Assembly (NCBI GenBank): GCA_946894095.1
Contig: OX335652.1
Coordinates: 17,755,001-17,819,000 of the forward strand
Source of the DNA: Incurvaria masculella
Lineage: Eukaryota > Arthropoda > Insecta > Lepidoptera > Incurvariidae
Length of the DNA: 64,000 nucleotides
Direction: 5' to 3'
Within the stretch, counting starts at the first letter, position 1. Each line of letters begins with the position of its first letter. Both the position numbers and the translations under genes were made by a program. Of the stretch, positions 43,078 through 55,392 are shown piece after piece. The notes beneath the pieces were generated by a model, which saw only the letters and a list, made by a program, of their open reading frames with translations, was not told the DNA's origin and searched no databases.

Positions 43078-44225
43078 AGGTCCACAAGAAAGTGCAACCC
43101 TCAATGTGACTAGCTTCAAAAATTAAATTTTAGATTCTTATATCAACTAAGAATCTTACTTCCAAGACTATTTAAGACTTCACTCAATGGCATCGCACGC
43201 AAGATGTATCGGTCAGCACGGCCAAAGTGGGCGTGCCGCCAGCCGTGTCGCACGGACGCAGCGCGGGTGGCCGACGACCGATTAGCGACTATTATAAGTC
43301 GCTACCTCCGGCAGGCGCCGCGGACATAGTAACAAATCATGCTAAAAATAAGGCGAGAAAACTGTTAAAAATTAGAGTTTTGACTGCAAAATTTTGTCAA
43401 AGTATAGGTTTAGTTAGGGTATAACACACGGCAAATGTTGCTTCTTGTATAACTTTTGTTTCGTTTTTGTTCTGTTTTGGTAAAAAGTTTACATTATTGT
43501 TAATAGTTAGGCTATATTTTATTTTAGTTGTTAATTTGTAATCAATATCGGGGTCAAGAGAAATGCCTTTTATTTTTTATACTTTTTAGTTTGTTTTTTA
43601 AACGTTTTTCTTTATTATTGATTACATTTTCTTGTTCGTACGTAATGGTAATAAATAGGAATTGTTTTTGGGGGTAGCATAAGCATAAATAATATGTCTT
43701 ATTATATTTGAATGTATTCGTATGTACCTATGTTACCGCTGTTAATTCTCTTAAATAAAATAAATAAATAAACAGGTATTGAATAATGATTACGAATATC
43801 ACTGAGGTAACAGTGAGAGCGTTTGAAGTTGTTTTTTGATTTCAGGGAGGAGACAAGGCAATGAATACGTAAATGATGACTTAAATAATCATTTGTCAGG
43901 ATTTTCAACTACGGCGTCATTTCTAAACGTATATTTTGTACGGAACAAAAATATCAAAATCGTGTGTGAGAAAATATCAAAATTGACTTGTTTAATCATA
44001 CGTTAGATTAAACACGTCACTTTATTTAGACAGTATGCACGGTACTCCATGGTCACTAAAAGTGACGTGTTTGAACGTTGATCATCTCAGCAGTCTCTAC
44101 GTGCAATCGGGGCTAGAATAAGAGGGAAGGTGCGATGAAGACAGCCCACTCTGCTAGGCGGCGCGCGGTGAGAGTGGCTTCTTTAAAGCGTCGATCGGAT
44201 ACAATAACAAGTAGAATTGATAACC
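43078..44225. other. No recognised gene
   Basis: A CpG-rich patch (43190-43340), then AT-rich sequence. A small A-rich tail-like stretch at 43755-43775 may mark a retroposon remnant. Confidence 0.4.
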
Positions 44226-44486
44226 AAAAAAACCGGCCAAGTACGAGTCGGACTCGCACACGAAGGGTTCCGTACCATCGTACAAGATTTTACACAAAAA
44301 AATCACATTTTTTGATTTTGCCTATTTGTTTTACAACAATAAACAAAATAAATACAAACTCTGTGAGAATTTCAGCTGCCTACCTATTACGGTTCATGAG
44401 ATACAGCTCTGTGACAGACGAACGGACGGACAGCGGATTTCGGGATTTTCGGATTCCAATTTCACCCTTTGGGTACGGAACCCTAT
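44226..44486 (-). mobile_element. GTCY interspersed element
   Basis: Minus-strand copy from AAAAAAACCGGCCAAGTACG to GGGTACGGAACCCT. The core is short (ACGAACGGACGGACAGCGG). Confidence 0.9.
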
Positions 44487-44559
44487 AAATGTACCTATGT
44501 AAATACCAGTGGTAGTATAGAAGTGGTCGTACAATTGTGTGGTTTTATTATACATTTTT

Positions 44560-44955
44560 TTAAATGTGATGGCGCCGCGGTACGCATTGGGTTATCTTCA
44601 TGCAGAAACTATCCTCAGTCATGTTTGCGACGGAAAACGATGAGAGAATACCCCATTCCGGAGTTTGTTGCTCCAAAGTCATGGCTCAGCCGCCGTTCCC
44701 ACTGCAAAGCCAGTGCCAAGCGGCCGGTCGGGCGCAGCCATTAGCTCCACGCGCGGCGGTCGCGGCCGGCGTCGGCGATGCTATCTGCTGCTGCATTAGC
44801 GTCGGTGCAGCGCGACGGACGCGCCACGCACGAGCGCGACGCCGACGCCTCTCCTCTCCCCCTCCCACACGCCCCCCGCCCCGACGCGCTCCGCAGGGAG
44901 GTTCAAGCGGTACAGCGACTTCCCTGGGTCCCGGATGATTCCGGAATCCGGCACA
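44560..44955. other. CpG-rich block
   Basis: GC-rich sequence with overlapping open frames on both strands (up to 119 codons), as expected where stops are scarce. No domain is recognised. Promoter-like composition only. Confidence 0.4.
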
Positions 44956-45029
44956 CCAACGTTATTTACTACTCATTCGAAAACCACTGTTCTGATATGA
45001 CGCAAGTAATATCTGCCTCTGCGCGTTTT

Positions 45030-45230
45030 AGGGTTCCGCACCCAAAGGGTAAAAACAGAACCCTATTACTAAGCCTCCGCTGTCCGTCCGTCCGTCCGTC
45101 TGTCACAGGGCTGTATCTTTTGAACCGTAATAGATAGGCAGCTGAAATGTTCACAGATCGTGTATTATTTTGCCACTATAACACCCAATGGTTAAAATTA
45201 ATTAAGGGGTGGCCCCATATAATAACGTGT
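45030..45230 (+). mobile_element. GTCY interspersed element, 3'-truncated
   Basis: AGGGTTCCGCACCCAAAGGG start, GTCCGTCCGTCCGTCTGTCA core and ATAATAACGTG near the break. The GGCCGG end is missing. Confidence 0.87.
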
Positions 45231-45503
45231 TAAACATTTTAACATTTGATCTGAAATGAGAAATTATTCCCAAAAGTAGAAGTACATTTTCAATATTTCT
45301 GATTAGTTATATCCAATGTAATAATATATATTGTTTTTAAAATATCTACAAATATTCGAAACATAAAAGAAAAATCGTAAACTTCTACATTTAAATTTCT
45401 ATAAACACAATATTTGCAAAATGTCTATAGTAATCCTAACGGGAAAAATACACAACCAAAATATCTTTACGATCCTCGGACGCACAATAAGACGATAAAC
45501 AAT

Positions 45504-46710
45504 ACCATGATATCATACCGCGATCGCAACATCCAATAATCCCTTTAGCTTTACCGCACAAACCTCAATGATATCATAACTCGCAACATCCAATAATCCC
45601 TTTAGTTTTACCGCACAAACCTCCATGATATCATACCTCGCAACATCCAATAATTCCTTAAGCTTTACCGCACAAACCTCCATGATATCATACCTCGCAA
45701 CATCCAATAATCCCTTTAGCTTTACCGCACAAACCTCCATTATATCATAACTCGCAACATCCAATAATCCCTTTAGCTTTACCGCACAAACCTCCATGAT
45801 ATCATACCTCGCAACATCCAATAATCCCTTTAGATTTACCGCACAAACCTCCATGATATCATACCTTGCAACATCCAATAATCCCTTTAGATTTACCGCA
45901 CAAACCTCCATGATATCATAACTCGCAACATCCAATAATCTCTTTAGCTTTACCGCACAAACCTCCATTATATCATAACTCGCAACATCCAATAATCCAT
46001 TTAGCTTTACCGAACAATCCTCCATGATATCATAACTCGCAACATCCAAAAATCCCTTTAGCTATACCGCACAAACCTCCATTATATCATAACTCGCAAC
46101 ATCCAATAATCCCTTTAGATTTACCGCACAAACCTCCATGATATCATAACTCGCAACATCCAATAATCCCTTTAGCTTTACCGCACAAACCTCCATGATA
46201 TCATAACTCGCAACATCCAATAATCCCTTTAGATTTACCGCACAAACCTCCATGATATCATAACTCGCAACATCCAATAATCCCTTTAGCTTTACCGCAC
46301 AAACCTTCATTATATCATAACTCGCAACATCCAATAATCCCTTTAGCTTTACCGCACAAACCTCCGTTATATCATAACTCGCAACATCCAATAATCCCTT
46401 TAGCTTTACCGCACAAACCTCCATGATATCATAGCTCGCAACATCCAATAATCCCTTTAGCTTTACCGCACAAACCTCCATTATATCATAACTCGCAACA
46501 TCCAATAATCCCTTTAGCTTTACCGCACAAACCTCCATTATATCATAACTCGCAACATCCAAAAATCCCTTTAGCTTTACCGCACAAACCTGCATGATAT
46601 CATAACTCGCAACATCCAATAATCCCTTTAGCTTTACCGCACAAACCTCCATTATATCATAACTCGCAACATCCAATAATCCCTTTAACTTTACCGCTCA
46701 AACCTCCTCC
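45504..46710 (-). repeat. 57-bp minisatellite, about 21 units, open on the minus strand
   Basis: Units of exactly 57 bp, anchored by CGCAACATCCAATAATCCC at 45526, 45582 and onward to 46666 (20 periods in 1,140 bp). The unit contains the perfect palindrome ATGATATCAT. On the minus strand one frame translates as a 19-residue repeat, MEVCAVKLKGLLDVASYDI, broken once by TAG near 46058 into stretches of 178 and 204 codons. Because 57 is a multiple of three, an open unit stays open when copied, so openness alone does not show coding. No signal peptide, promoter or flanking exon is visible. Confidence 0.95.
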
Positions 46711-46845
46711 GATGGGACTCTGATGAAGTGGTTAGGCTAATGCTATCGGCGAGTCGCTCATCCGGGCGATGCCAACGTGGGGAAATATGTAACGAGCAAT
46801 TCAGAGAAGTAATCTTTGTATTTATGTTAAGATTGAGAAGAAAGA

Positions 46846-47412
46846 CTAGTAGACTAGGAGGTCGCGACAAAAATGGTAACGATAACGTAAATGGCTGAAA
46901 CTGGGTTCACAGGATAAAGACCAACCCTCTGAAGCTAAATGTGTCAGTCTGCCTGTGCCAAGTGGTTGCGTTACCTAGATAATGCGCCTGAAAAAGTAGT
47001 TATCGTTACAACAAAAATATATGAAAAGGTAAATGGCTGCAAATAATGCAGCATGAAAGTATCAGTACATACTTACTTAGTAATACCAAAACTGAATAAA
47101 TCCTTGTTTGCATTTCGTAGTTATAGGCGATTTCAGTTACAGATATAACTTTACGTATATTTAAGTATTTAATTGAAAAACCGACTGGTTATTGTTGTAT
47201 AATTATTGGGTATCAATATTCCTAAACCATCAGCATATTTATCAGCAGGTACATACCAACTTCTATTTTATATAGCCAATCTAGATAACGCAACCACTTG
47301 GCGCAGGCGGACTGACTTATTTAGCATCGGAAGGTTGGTCTCTAACATGTGAACCCAGATTCAGCCATTTACCTATCGTGACCAAAAATGTCGTGACCCC
47401 CCGGAATATAGT
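46846..47412. mobile_element. Long-TIR element (about 565 bp), full copy
   Basis: The left end, GGAGGTCGCGACAAAAATGG to AGTGGTTGCGTTA (46858-46972), is mirrored at the right end from TAACGCAACCACTTGG to GTCGTGACCCCCCGG (47287-47403). That makes arms of about 115-120 bp with moderate divergence. The interior has no coding sequence. Size and structure fit a non-autonomous DNA transposon. Confidence 0.88.
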
Positions 47413-47516
47413 GGAAAATGACCAAATCGTAACCGAACTTACCACAAACAAGAGCCGACTCATTTTATCCGTTATACTTCACGTTGATAATTTTCTTGGA
47501 CCATCTTGTAGACAGG

Positions 47517-47720
47517 CGAAAAAAGATAATAATAATAATAATCATTTATTTACGAAATTACACATTCTTACAGGTCACATACAGCTTTGAGGGAAAAAAT
47601 AAATGGTGCTACTACCTACATATGTAATTCGTAAAAAGGCTACAGCTCAGCAAAGTCCTGGATGGGCGGATCCCTCCAGCCGCTGGACTTCCGCCACCGC
47701 CTAGTCCCGTTATAATATTT
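47517..47720 (-). mobile_element. LINE 3' UTR with (ATT)n tail
   Basis: On the minus strand GGACTAGGCGGTGGCGGAAG is followed by CCCATCCAGGACTTTGCTG and a tail of repeated ATT (47525-47545 in complement). This is the 3' terminus of a LINE; the coding part is lost. Confidence 0.6.
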
Positions 47721-47789
47721 GCAGATATCTTAGGTGTTTACAACTGTTGTTTTTCTACAATTTTGTATCTTCAAAACATAGGTATATTT

Positions 47790-48190
47790 TTATGCAACCT
47801 TACGTGGATGGCTAATACCACACAACTACGGTTATGATATTAGCCCAATATACCACATTCCCGAAGGAATTAGGTGCCATGCCAGGACCTTCCCTTTATG
47901 AGCACGGCTACATTGAACTGATGGAAAACACGGACAAATTTTCATTGCCGCTTCGAACATCCTTTCATCCAATGCGATGGTACCAACCCGGGCGGACTTG
48001 AACCCTAGTAGGGGAAGGGGACCTGCAGTTTTACATGGATTCCGAAAAATGGAGCAACTGGCATTCGTGACGAAATGCACTTTTCGAACTCAGAAAGAGA
48101 AAGAAAGTGGTGCATGTCGGGGTGAGGAATTGAACCCAAGGTACGAAAGGCTACTACAACCCCCCGCCACTAGGCTACGAACCGCTCATT
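47790..48190 (-). mobile_element. SINE, tRNA-headed, nearly full-length
   Basis: The minus strand begins GAGCGGTTCGTAGCCTAGTG, with box A TAGCCTAGTGGCGG and box B GGGTTCAATTCC. The shared body and the GCCATCCACGTAAGGTTGCA tail follow. Close to 36143-36550. Confidence 0.87.
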
Positions 48191-49659
48191 TTATTTTTTC
48201 ATGGTTACTTTCCCTCCAGGTAGCGTTCATTTTTTTCATCGTGTATTGTGCGATCATGTGATATGGAAGGCAGAGATCGAAATCATTGGGAGAAATCTAC
48301 TATAATTAACACGATGCAACCAAACGAAAGATTCCTTCAATAGGTACATCCGTTCACTTCGAAACAAGTCACGCTGATAAATAAATAATTCTGCACTTCC
48401 CAGGAACCGTTAAAAGAGTTAACAAAATAATTTGAACGGTGCAAAACGTCGAGACGTCAAATAATCGATTCGCACTGTCGGCGACGCGACGCGACACGCC
48501 AACTCGCGGAAATAATCGAATAAAACCGAAAATAAACGAACGTGTTCGCGCGCTGGAAGTGACACGTGTCGCGTTGACAGGTCGCGGTCGCGCCGCTGCT
48601 GGTACTATTTCTTATTCTGTGCCGCGGTCGTCGCGGTAAGATCTCACCGCATGTAGTTTACTTATAAATCTAAAAGACGCTTTGCTAGCTTATCTACACG
48701 ATTGTTTTTAAGGTGTTAAGGTAAAAGTAACTATCTTCTAATGAACATAAAATAATATTATATTTCGATGCATATAACCTAAACATCGATTCGTTATTTT
48801 AACAAAGAAAATTTTTGAGAAAAATATTCATGCGTTCGGGTGTTATATTTAGAATATAGTTGAAATTCAAGCAAACTCGAGTCACATTTCGTCTACAATC
48901 ATTCAGGGAGAATAATTTTAATTAAACTTTAATTTCGCGCGAAATGTATTGAAAGGTGAGCTTTAAATAAACAACCAAACACCCACACGTGAGTATTAAA
49001 TATTTATTTATTAAATATTTGATGAGTTAACCTAAGAGTCAAGCTACACATAACGTACACTTTTGACTTTCACGTAGTTTATTTGACTTGACACGAACCC
49101 ACGTAATGCTCGAAAGCTTTGAAAATATGCCACGTTTCCGAAATAGAGCTTCCGAATAGAAAAACCACGCCGAACGAAATCGCACATGCAACCGAAATAT
49201 CGGGAACCGATATGACGAGAGTCCAATCAAACAATACTGTGCGAGGGGTTTGCGGAGTGCCGAAATGGACCTGTCCAAACATTGTGAGTGAGAACGGTGA
49301 GCGGAGAGAAAAGCGCTTGACGGACGGTGGCGGGGGAAAGTGGTGGCCGGGAGCGAGGGGTAGGCTCCTGACAGCAGGCAGGGTTTCCAGATTGGGCATA
49401 GTTTCGCAATTTTTGGAAGAAACTTTAGTCTTGGAGAATATTTGGGGAATAAATAACATCGGGTAAAGTTTTGGTGATATTTTTTTACATGTTATTTAGG
49501 CAATTTAATTTCCAAAAATATATTCCATCCTTTATACTATTAATCTACAATATAAATATCTATTAATAGATTAAAAAGATTTTAGCCGTATTTTGTGTTA
49601 CCGGGAATGAAAATATACTTTATCAATGATAATTGGAAAGTTACGTATTTTTGTTGTGG
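48191..49659. other. Unique sequence with two CpG-rich patches
   Basis: CpG-rich patches at 48450-48640 and 49240-49400. Frames there overlap on both strands (for example 49079-49459 minus against 49119-49466 plus) and lack motifs. Confidence 0.4.
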
Positions 49660-49664
49660 ATTGC

Positions 49665-49785
49665 TAATATCAAACTGAACATTAGATATTAGCCTAACAT
49701 CACATGGGAATTATTGACCATGCCAGGACCTTCCTAATATTGCTCGGCTAAATTGAACTGGATGAAAAAGACGGACAAAAAAAAA
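49665..49785 (-). mobile_element. SINE fragment
   Basis: TAGATATTAGCCTAACATCA, CATGCCAGGACCTTCC and AATTGAACTGGATGAAAAAG of the SINE body, ending in a broken A-run. Confidence 0.7.
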
Positions 49786-49954
49786 GAAAAAAAAGCATAA
49801 TAACAGACCCACAAAAGAAAGCACACTCAACATGATAGACTATTCGTTGCGACCTTGCAAACCTGTCAAACTAAAAATAATGAATCACAGTAAATCATTC
49901 TCAAGTTATATATGTTTTAGTGAAAAACCGGTATGGGTAATCAGGAAAACCAAA

Positions 49955-50020
49955 TCCACCTCACTACGCGAAACCATGCTCGACGAAGCACCAAACCGGC
50001 AGATTTGCGGACTATCGCTA
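49955..50020 (-). mobile_element. LINE 3' UTR scrap
   Basis: AATCCACCTCACTACGCGAA and ACCATGCTCGACGAAGCACC match, inverted, the end of the LINE fragment at 12890-12945. This explains part of a 179-codon frame at 49832-50371. Confidence 0.6.
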
Positions 50021-50514
50021 AATATATCCTGCAGTCAGCAAGCCAGAGTGGTCAGTCTGAGCCTGAAAACGCCAATTAAGGTGACAACTGAGACTTCGGG
50101 TACAGGCCAAATTACATTCGATCATGGAGGTGACCTCCATGCATTCGATATTGTCGTTTCCTTGAATTATTTTAAAAAGATCACAGCGCATCTCAGCCCG
50201 TATGCACGGGCACTGAACAGAATGCAAATAATCAAAATGCACATTAACCTTTATGAACTTATCAATAAAAATGTACTCAACAACGTACAGTACAATATAA
50301 AGTTCGAATCGTTCCGTAATAAATACGCTCGCGCGGCGAAAAGTGGATGTATTTTCAATTCATTCAAATAATTCACGAACAGCGGTCAACTTTGACGTGC
50401 TCGCGTCGGACGAGTGAAAAGTTTTTGTTCAAAAGGCGATGGCAACACTCGCCGTGAAAACATTTTGCAGAGAAAAAAAGCTGGGTTTTAAGGTTGACAG
50501 AAATTGACTTGACT

Positions 50515-50745
50515 TGACTAAAATAAATTTAATTTATTCGTACTTTCGGTAGTCAAAGTACACTAAGTTGCGTCACAAACGTGATAAATTGATACACTGA
50601 TTCAATTTACTCAGTACGAAATCCGCAAATAAACTTTAATAGTCTATCAATATTTTTTTCGTCCAATTTAAAAGTATAATAGTTTACTTGTGACCTGATA
50701 ACGCAATCATTTTTGTAGAACTATTTGAGGTAAAGAAAAAAGAAA
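50515..50745 (-). mobile_element. LINE-tail repeat
   Basis: TTCGGTAGTCAAAGTACACT, AAGTTGCGTCACAAACGTG and CAGTACGAAATCCGCAAATA. A diverged minus-strand copy of the family at 57478-57682. Confidence 0.65.
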
Positions 50746-51169
50746 CAGTAAATTTCAATGCGATCAGCTCAAAAATATGAATTACATTACTAAATAAAGT
50801 CAATGATGTTCATGTGCACATTAAGTTTCCGGTATAAAATCCATATTAACCTTAAAACTACATAAGTTGGGTTATACATTAAAAGTTTAAAAAGCAACCC
50901 TCTTTTTAAAGAAGTTAAAATTTGCACACAGGAGGTGAAGTAAATTTCCATCCTCTACTAATGTTTAGTCAGTTTAAGTAAGGAACACCAAAAAGGGAAT
51001 TACAAAGAAAACGAACTTTCCGAGATTTATTTAAAAAATGGTCAGTGCGGTTGCGGCACACTTTGCAACCGTACTGTAGCACACTTTTTTAGGGTCTTTG
51101 ACTACCTTTCCGTTATACGCCTCATGCGAAATGTAAGGTTTATCCTAGGCTGAACTGAGATACGACCGA
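50746..51169. other. No recognised feature
   Basis: AT-rich unique sequence without supported features. Confidence 0.4.
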
Positions 51170-51199
51170 AAGGTCAGCAGAAATTGGAACGGATCAGAG

Positions 51200-51345
51200 C
51201 AAATGCAAATGGCGGATTATTTGAGCCGACCGGCGACGCAGGAGACAATGAGCCACTAAATCCACATCCACCGACCGCCGCCATCACGCACAATATACGG
51301 AAGCCGCCATGTCGGCCATAAAGTTGTCTAGACAAAATGGCGGCC
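51200..51345. promoter_or_regulatory. Cluster of four YY1/Pho-like ATGGCGG sites with an octamer
   Basis: ATGGCGG at 51209-51215 and 51337-51343 (plus strand, the latter as AAAATGGCGGC), and CCGCCAT at 51278-51284 and 51304-51310. The first overlaps a POU octamer ATGCAAAT (51203-51210). Pho/YY1 recognises this core. A cluster in unique DNA could be a Polycomb-type or promoter element, on motif evidence only. Confidence 0.3.
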
Positions 51346-54300
51346 CCGTGAAACCTCGATACGCGAGATGTGATCACGTCCCCCTGACATATTTAATGTC
51401 ACGCGCTGGGAAGAGATGCGTCTGCGGAGGAATGCGGTTTATCTGATACCGGGACAACCGAGACTACGGCAGTTGCTGATCTGAGTTGATTACCTAGCAA
51501 CTGTTCTAACTGCAATATCTCAGAGACGAGTTCTGGCTGCGATTGCCAACTCCCAGGAAATCTGGAAATCTCTCGGAAAAAAGTTGTTAGCATTCAAGAT
51601 ATCTCGGCTCCAGGAAGGCAACTGAAATCTCCCGGATTTTTTTACGCCACTGCTTAAGGTTGTCATCTGTATAGACTCATATACAAATATTTTTTTTGTT
51701 CCTTTGCGTTGATGGCCCCTTAGGCCCAGCACGGAAGGAGACGCAGTTGAACTTAAAAAATAACTTCATATTTTGGATCCTAAAAGCATCCCCACCAGAT
51801 TTCTGGCCCATCGGACGCCACTGCCATCTGCAATGAATTTGATGTTGCCAGTGCACAAACTAATGATTGCGCCCATAAAGCTCGGACACACTGGCAGCGA
51901 GACTCGCTTAAATAAATCTCCGCCTCCTAACAAACATCCCGTGTTTCTTTACAATTTCGCGGCAACACAACGCAATTTCTTGCGCGCTCCTACACTCGCC
52001 CCTTGTCAATAACCTCCATATAAATTGCCTTCACAGAAAGCGCTTCCGAATTTGAATATAATGGAACGGGCGTCCCGCTCGCCAATTCGTGCGGTCTCTC
52101 TCGCTCCGCGGTTTTTATTTTTAATTTCTTTTACCTTCTTTTAGGCGACGTCAGTTAAAGTAAAGTCTTTCGGGCACAATCTGGGTACGATTATATTGTA
52201 AGCAAATTATCTTTTCTTCATCTCTACCGTCCACGCGCCGCTCCCAGCCCTCCCGACGATTATATGGGATTTATCCCCGAAGGAATTATATAAAGCATAT
52301 TTTGACTTAACTTTATTGCTGGATATTTTATTAATAATTCCAGTATTGAGTCATTATTCTGGTTATCTGGAGCGGTATTTGCATGGGGCTTGGTGCTCTT
52401 GTTGTGCCGGCCATGGTAATGAGGGCGCATTGAAGATTTATCGTGGGTTTAAATGCGAAATGCGATTAAAACGTAGTCCGTCGTGAGTCGGCCCGGAGAA
52501 TGCACGGCACCGTCGTCCATACCCGCATGAATTTAGTGGAATAGGAAATAAATTCATCCATACTCACTTCATGCTCCTGCTAGTTCCTAGAAACCCCAAT
52601 AGAAAGTGATAACCAAGACAAAAACTGAAAGAACTCATACTGACCGTTTCAAATATGGTACTAAATAGTACTTGTTTTTAAAATTAATAATTGGATATAA
52701 ATGTTTTTGCAAGGTCACCATGTCATTACAAAGCAATTCTTTCTCAGATCCCAGATGACAAGGCAGTTTTTGGAGCAGCATCGCTTGAATATTCTCGATT
52801 GCATCTTACAACTGTTTCCTACAGTGTTTTCCTTAATGTTTCCATTTTTTTTTGTTTAATAAGGATCAGAACTGCGGTCCACTACTCCAAACATACGTTG
52901 AGCGTATCGTTCAACGTAAAAACCAAGTTATGCATAGAAATGTTTTTCATGGAATCGCGAATATCTGAAGACCAACAGTTCGAACCCAAAGGCGAAAAGC
53001 TGACCCCTGTGCAACTTCGCGTCGAAAAATATGTCGAGTGCCAATGCTCGTTAGGCGCTCCTCAACGAAACCCTAATTAGCGACAAGATGTCGCTATCCG
53101 CGAGAACTCGCAGCGATCCTATCGGGCGTAGATGCGCGCGCAGCGAATCCGATTGCGTTCCGATAGCGAGCGAGTAGTGAGTAGCAGTCACTCGTCTAAA
53201 CGCACGATTAAGAAGCGCTCGGAGCGGTGTAAACAACATCAAGGATATTAACTTTTCTGACCCGGGTGGGTAGGTCGATCGACACCGACGAATGTGTGAA
53301 CAAACACCAATTAGAAATTATTTCTTACGTAAGCGCTCCGCAGGTTAAAAAGGCTAGAAATATTCTGTGCTGGAAAGAAATAGACAAAGGATTTTATGCA
53401 AGTCTTCTCGTAATACTTATTCCAGTTTGATTAGGTGGTATTTAATGTAGGCAGTGAGAGCCAGCTCAGTAAAAGAAGGTTGCCAAAGACGTAATAAAGA
53501 TTGATAGCTTTATCTAGGGAGATACACCGAAAAATACACGTAGCGGTGGTAAAAGCAATGACGACTGATTCAAACTGTTGCTAATAGATTAGATTAGATC
53601 TAGAATAGATCTATCCATAGTTAATGAGGCTGTCGTAGCCCAAGCCAACAGTTGAATCGAGGTTGATCGTTACTTGCGTGGGCAACGGTCGCCCAAGAGG
53701 AATCAAAGGAGACCGCCATAATTATTTTGCTTACCTTTAGGATAAAGTAAATATTTGGTCCATTTATAATTGAAATATTAGAAGAACCACAAGAAATGCC
53801 TTGATAGAAAAATTAGGGACGTAAGCGCAACAGTGGGTGAACGAAATAATATTTGCTGATTCTGTTAAAACAATCTTAGAAATCTGTCCTACAAATATCA
53901 ACCCTCATCTCACGTCGCACGAAACCAATTAAATATTTTGGAAAAAAATCCAGATATCGCGCGATCAATTAAATGTTTAGCATTTTGCCTTCAACGCTGC
54001 ATTCGATCGCACTGTTTACGAGTAATTTTCGATGTTTCGACACACCACTTCGAAATGTAGTGTCGCAAGCGAATCGACGGAATGCGATGGTCCCGCGAAA
54101 GTTGCAGATGAGTCTCGGCGCTGGTACCGCGGATAAGATCACAGATCGCGAACGGGAGATGGCCAGATAAGAGATGTATCTTCCGAGGGGTAATGCTGGC
54201 TTTAATCATATGCTGTTTTATACTCTTTTAATCTTACGGCATGATGCGGGGAGGCGTGCGGAGGTCGCTGGGGGGGGGCGTGGGTTGCGCATGCGCCGGA

Positions 54301-54719
54301 CAATGCGAGGCGAAATTATTTTCGAACGAGCCTTTAACCGCCACTTACTGACCCGCATAAGCAGTTCGGATTTCGATCGTTGCATTATCTTTTGCAAATA
54401 CTGCCCAGCGATGCAAAGAAAAAAAAGCTTAATTTCAGATATTTTAATTGGGTACTTAATAGAGGTAAATATTCAAGCCCGCATATTTTCTGTTTTCAGT
54501 TCTTGGGAAGCTCTGCTCAAGACATCGTAGAACGCTGGACGAAAGAGCAACCCACACAGCACGGAGGCAGGAAAGGTAAATATTACCTTAAATCAGTTCT
54601 ACCTAGAAGAGTAAAATAAAATTACATTCGTTCTGACGACAAAAACGTTCACGTAGCTCTGGTTAATAATATTAATTAGCAAAATTGTTCTTCCAACATT
54701 ATACCACAAACCAGTTACC
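51346..54719. other. 3.4 kb of mostly unique sequence
   Basis: No repeat family or gene recognised. CpG-rich patches lie at 53080-53230 and 54230-54320 (with a run of seven to eight G), and a POU octamer ATTTGCAT near 52377. None of the open frames (52691-53080, 54174-54530 among them) shows a domain. Confidence 0.4.
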
Positions 54720-54724
54720 TACTC

Positions 54725-54980
54725 TTTTATGTAACTGGACATGGGTTGCGGATACCTCACCCACCGTCATGATATTGGCCCGACACACCGCATTCCGGAA
54801 GGAATTAGGCGCCATATCAGGACAATTCCCTTTACGAGTACGGCTACATTGAATTGGATGAAAAACATGGAAAACTTTCCATTGCCACTTCGACGATATT
54901 TTCATCTAATGCAATGGTACCAACCCGGTTGACCTTACGCCTACCACCTTGTAGGGGAAGGGGACCTACAGTTTCACATG
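54725..54980 (-). mobile_element. SINE, head lost
   Basis: Starts at the TGTAACTGGACATGGG tail (variant of the 5S-headed family in complement). Contains GGAATTAGGCGCCATATCAG, ATTGCCACTTCGACGATATT and GTAGGGGAAGGGGACCTACA. No head sequence remains. Confidence 0.78.
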
Positions 54981-55392
54981 CGCCCCAGAGCTAGAGTTAT
55001 TATGAATTATTATCTTGCTTACTATCAACAATTAATTCAAGTAACTATCGGAATACTTCGTAATATTTTAACGCAAGATCGGTATTCAATGTCAGTGTTA
55101 CATTTGAATTTCTGCAAACATCGAGAACTTAACATATCATCCATGATCTGCAAGCACCGCTTAATAAGGAGTAAACTCAATCAAAAAACTTATACACTAC
55201 CCAAACTAGATAAGATTTAATTAGCTTATTAAAAAAGCTACTAAACAAGATAACCTAAACATTTGTTCCGTCAAATTTATTTGCTGAATTTCGAGGAATA
55301 ATCTCACTGGAGATTGGGAAAACGACGACTTATTGTAATAGTAGATGAGGAATGCCCTATAGACCGGGGTAGATACGGTTTGAGAAGCACAT

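Noticed and set aside
44600..45137. Overlapping frames of 112 and 119 codons
   Set aside because: Composition-driven in a CpG block, and the second runs into a GTCY element.
45504..46710. A CRISPR array
   Set aside because: Units are 57 bp head to tail with no unique spacers, in an animal genome; it is a minisatellite.
49832..50371. 179-codon plus-strand open frame
   Set aside because: One of the longest non-BEL frames, but part of it (49955-50020) is a LINE 3' UTR scrap in reverse and another part (about 50075) recurs near 15985. No domain is recognised and this length is expected by chance in 64 kb.
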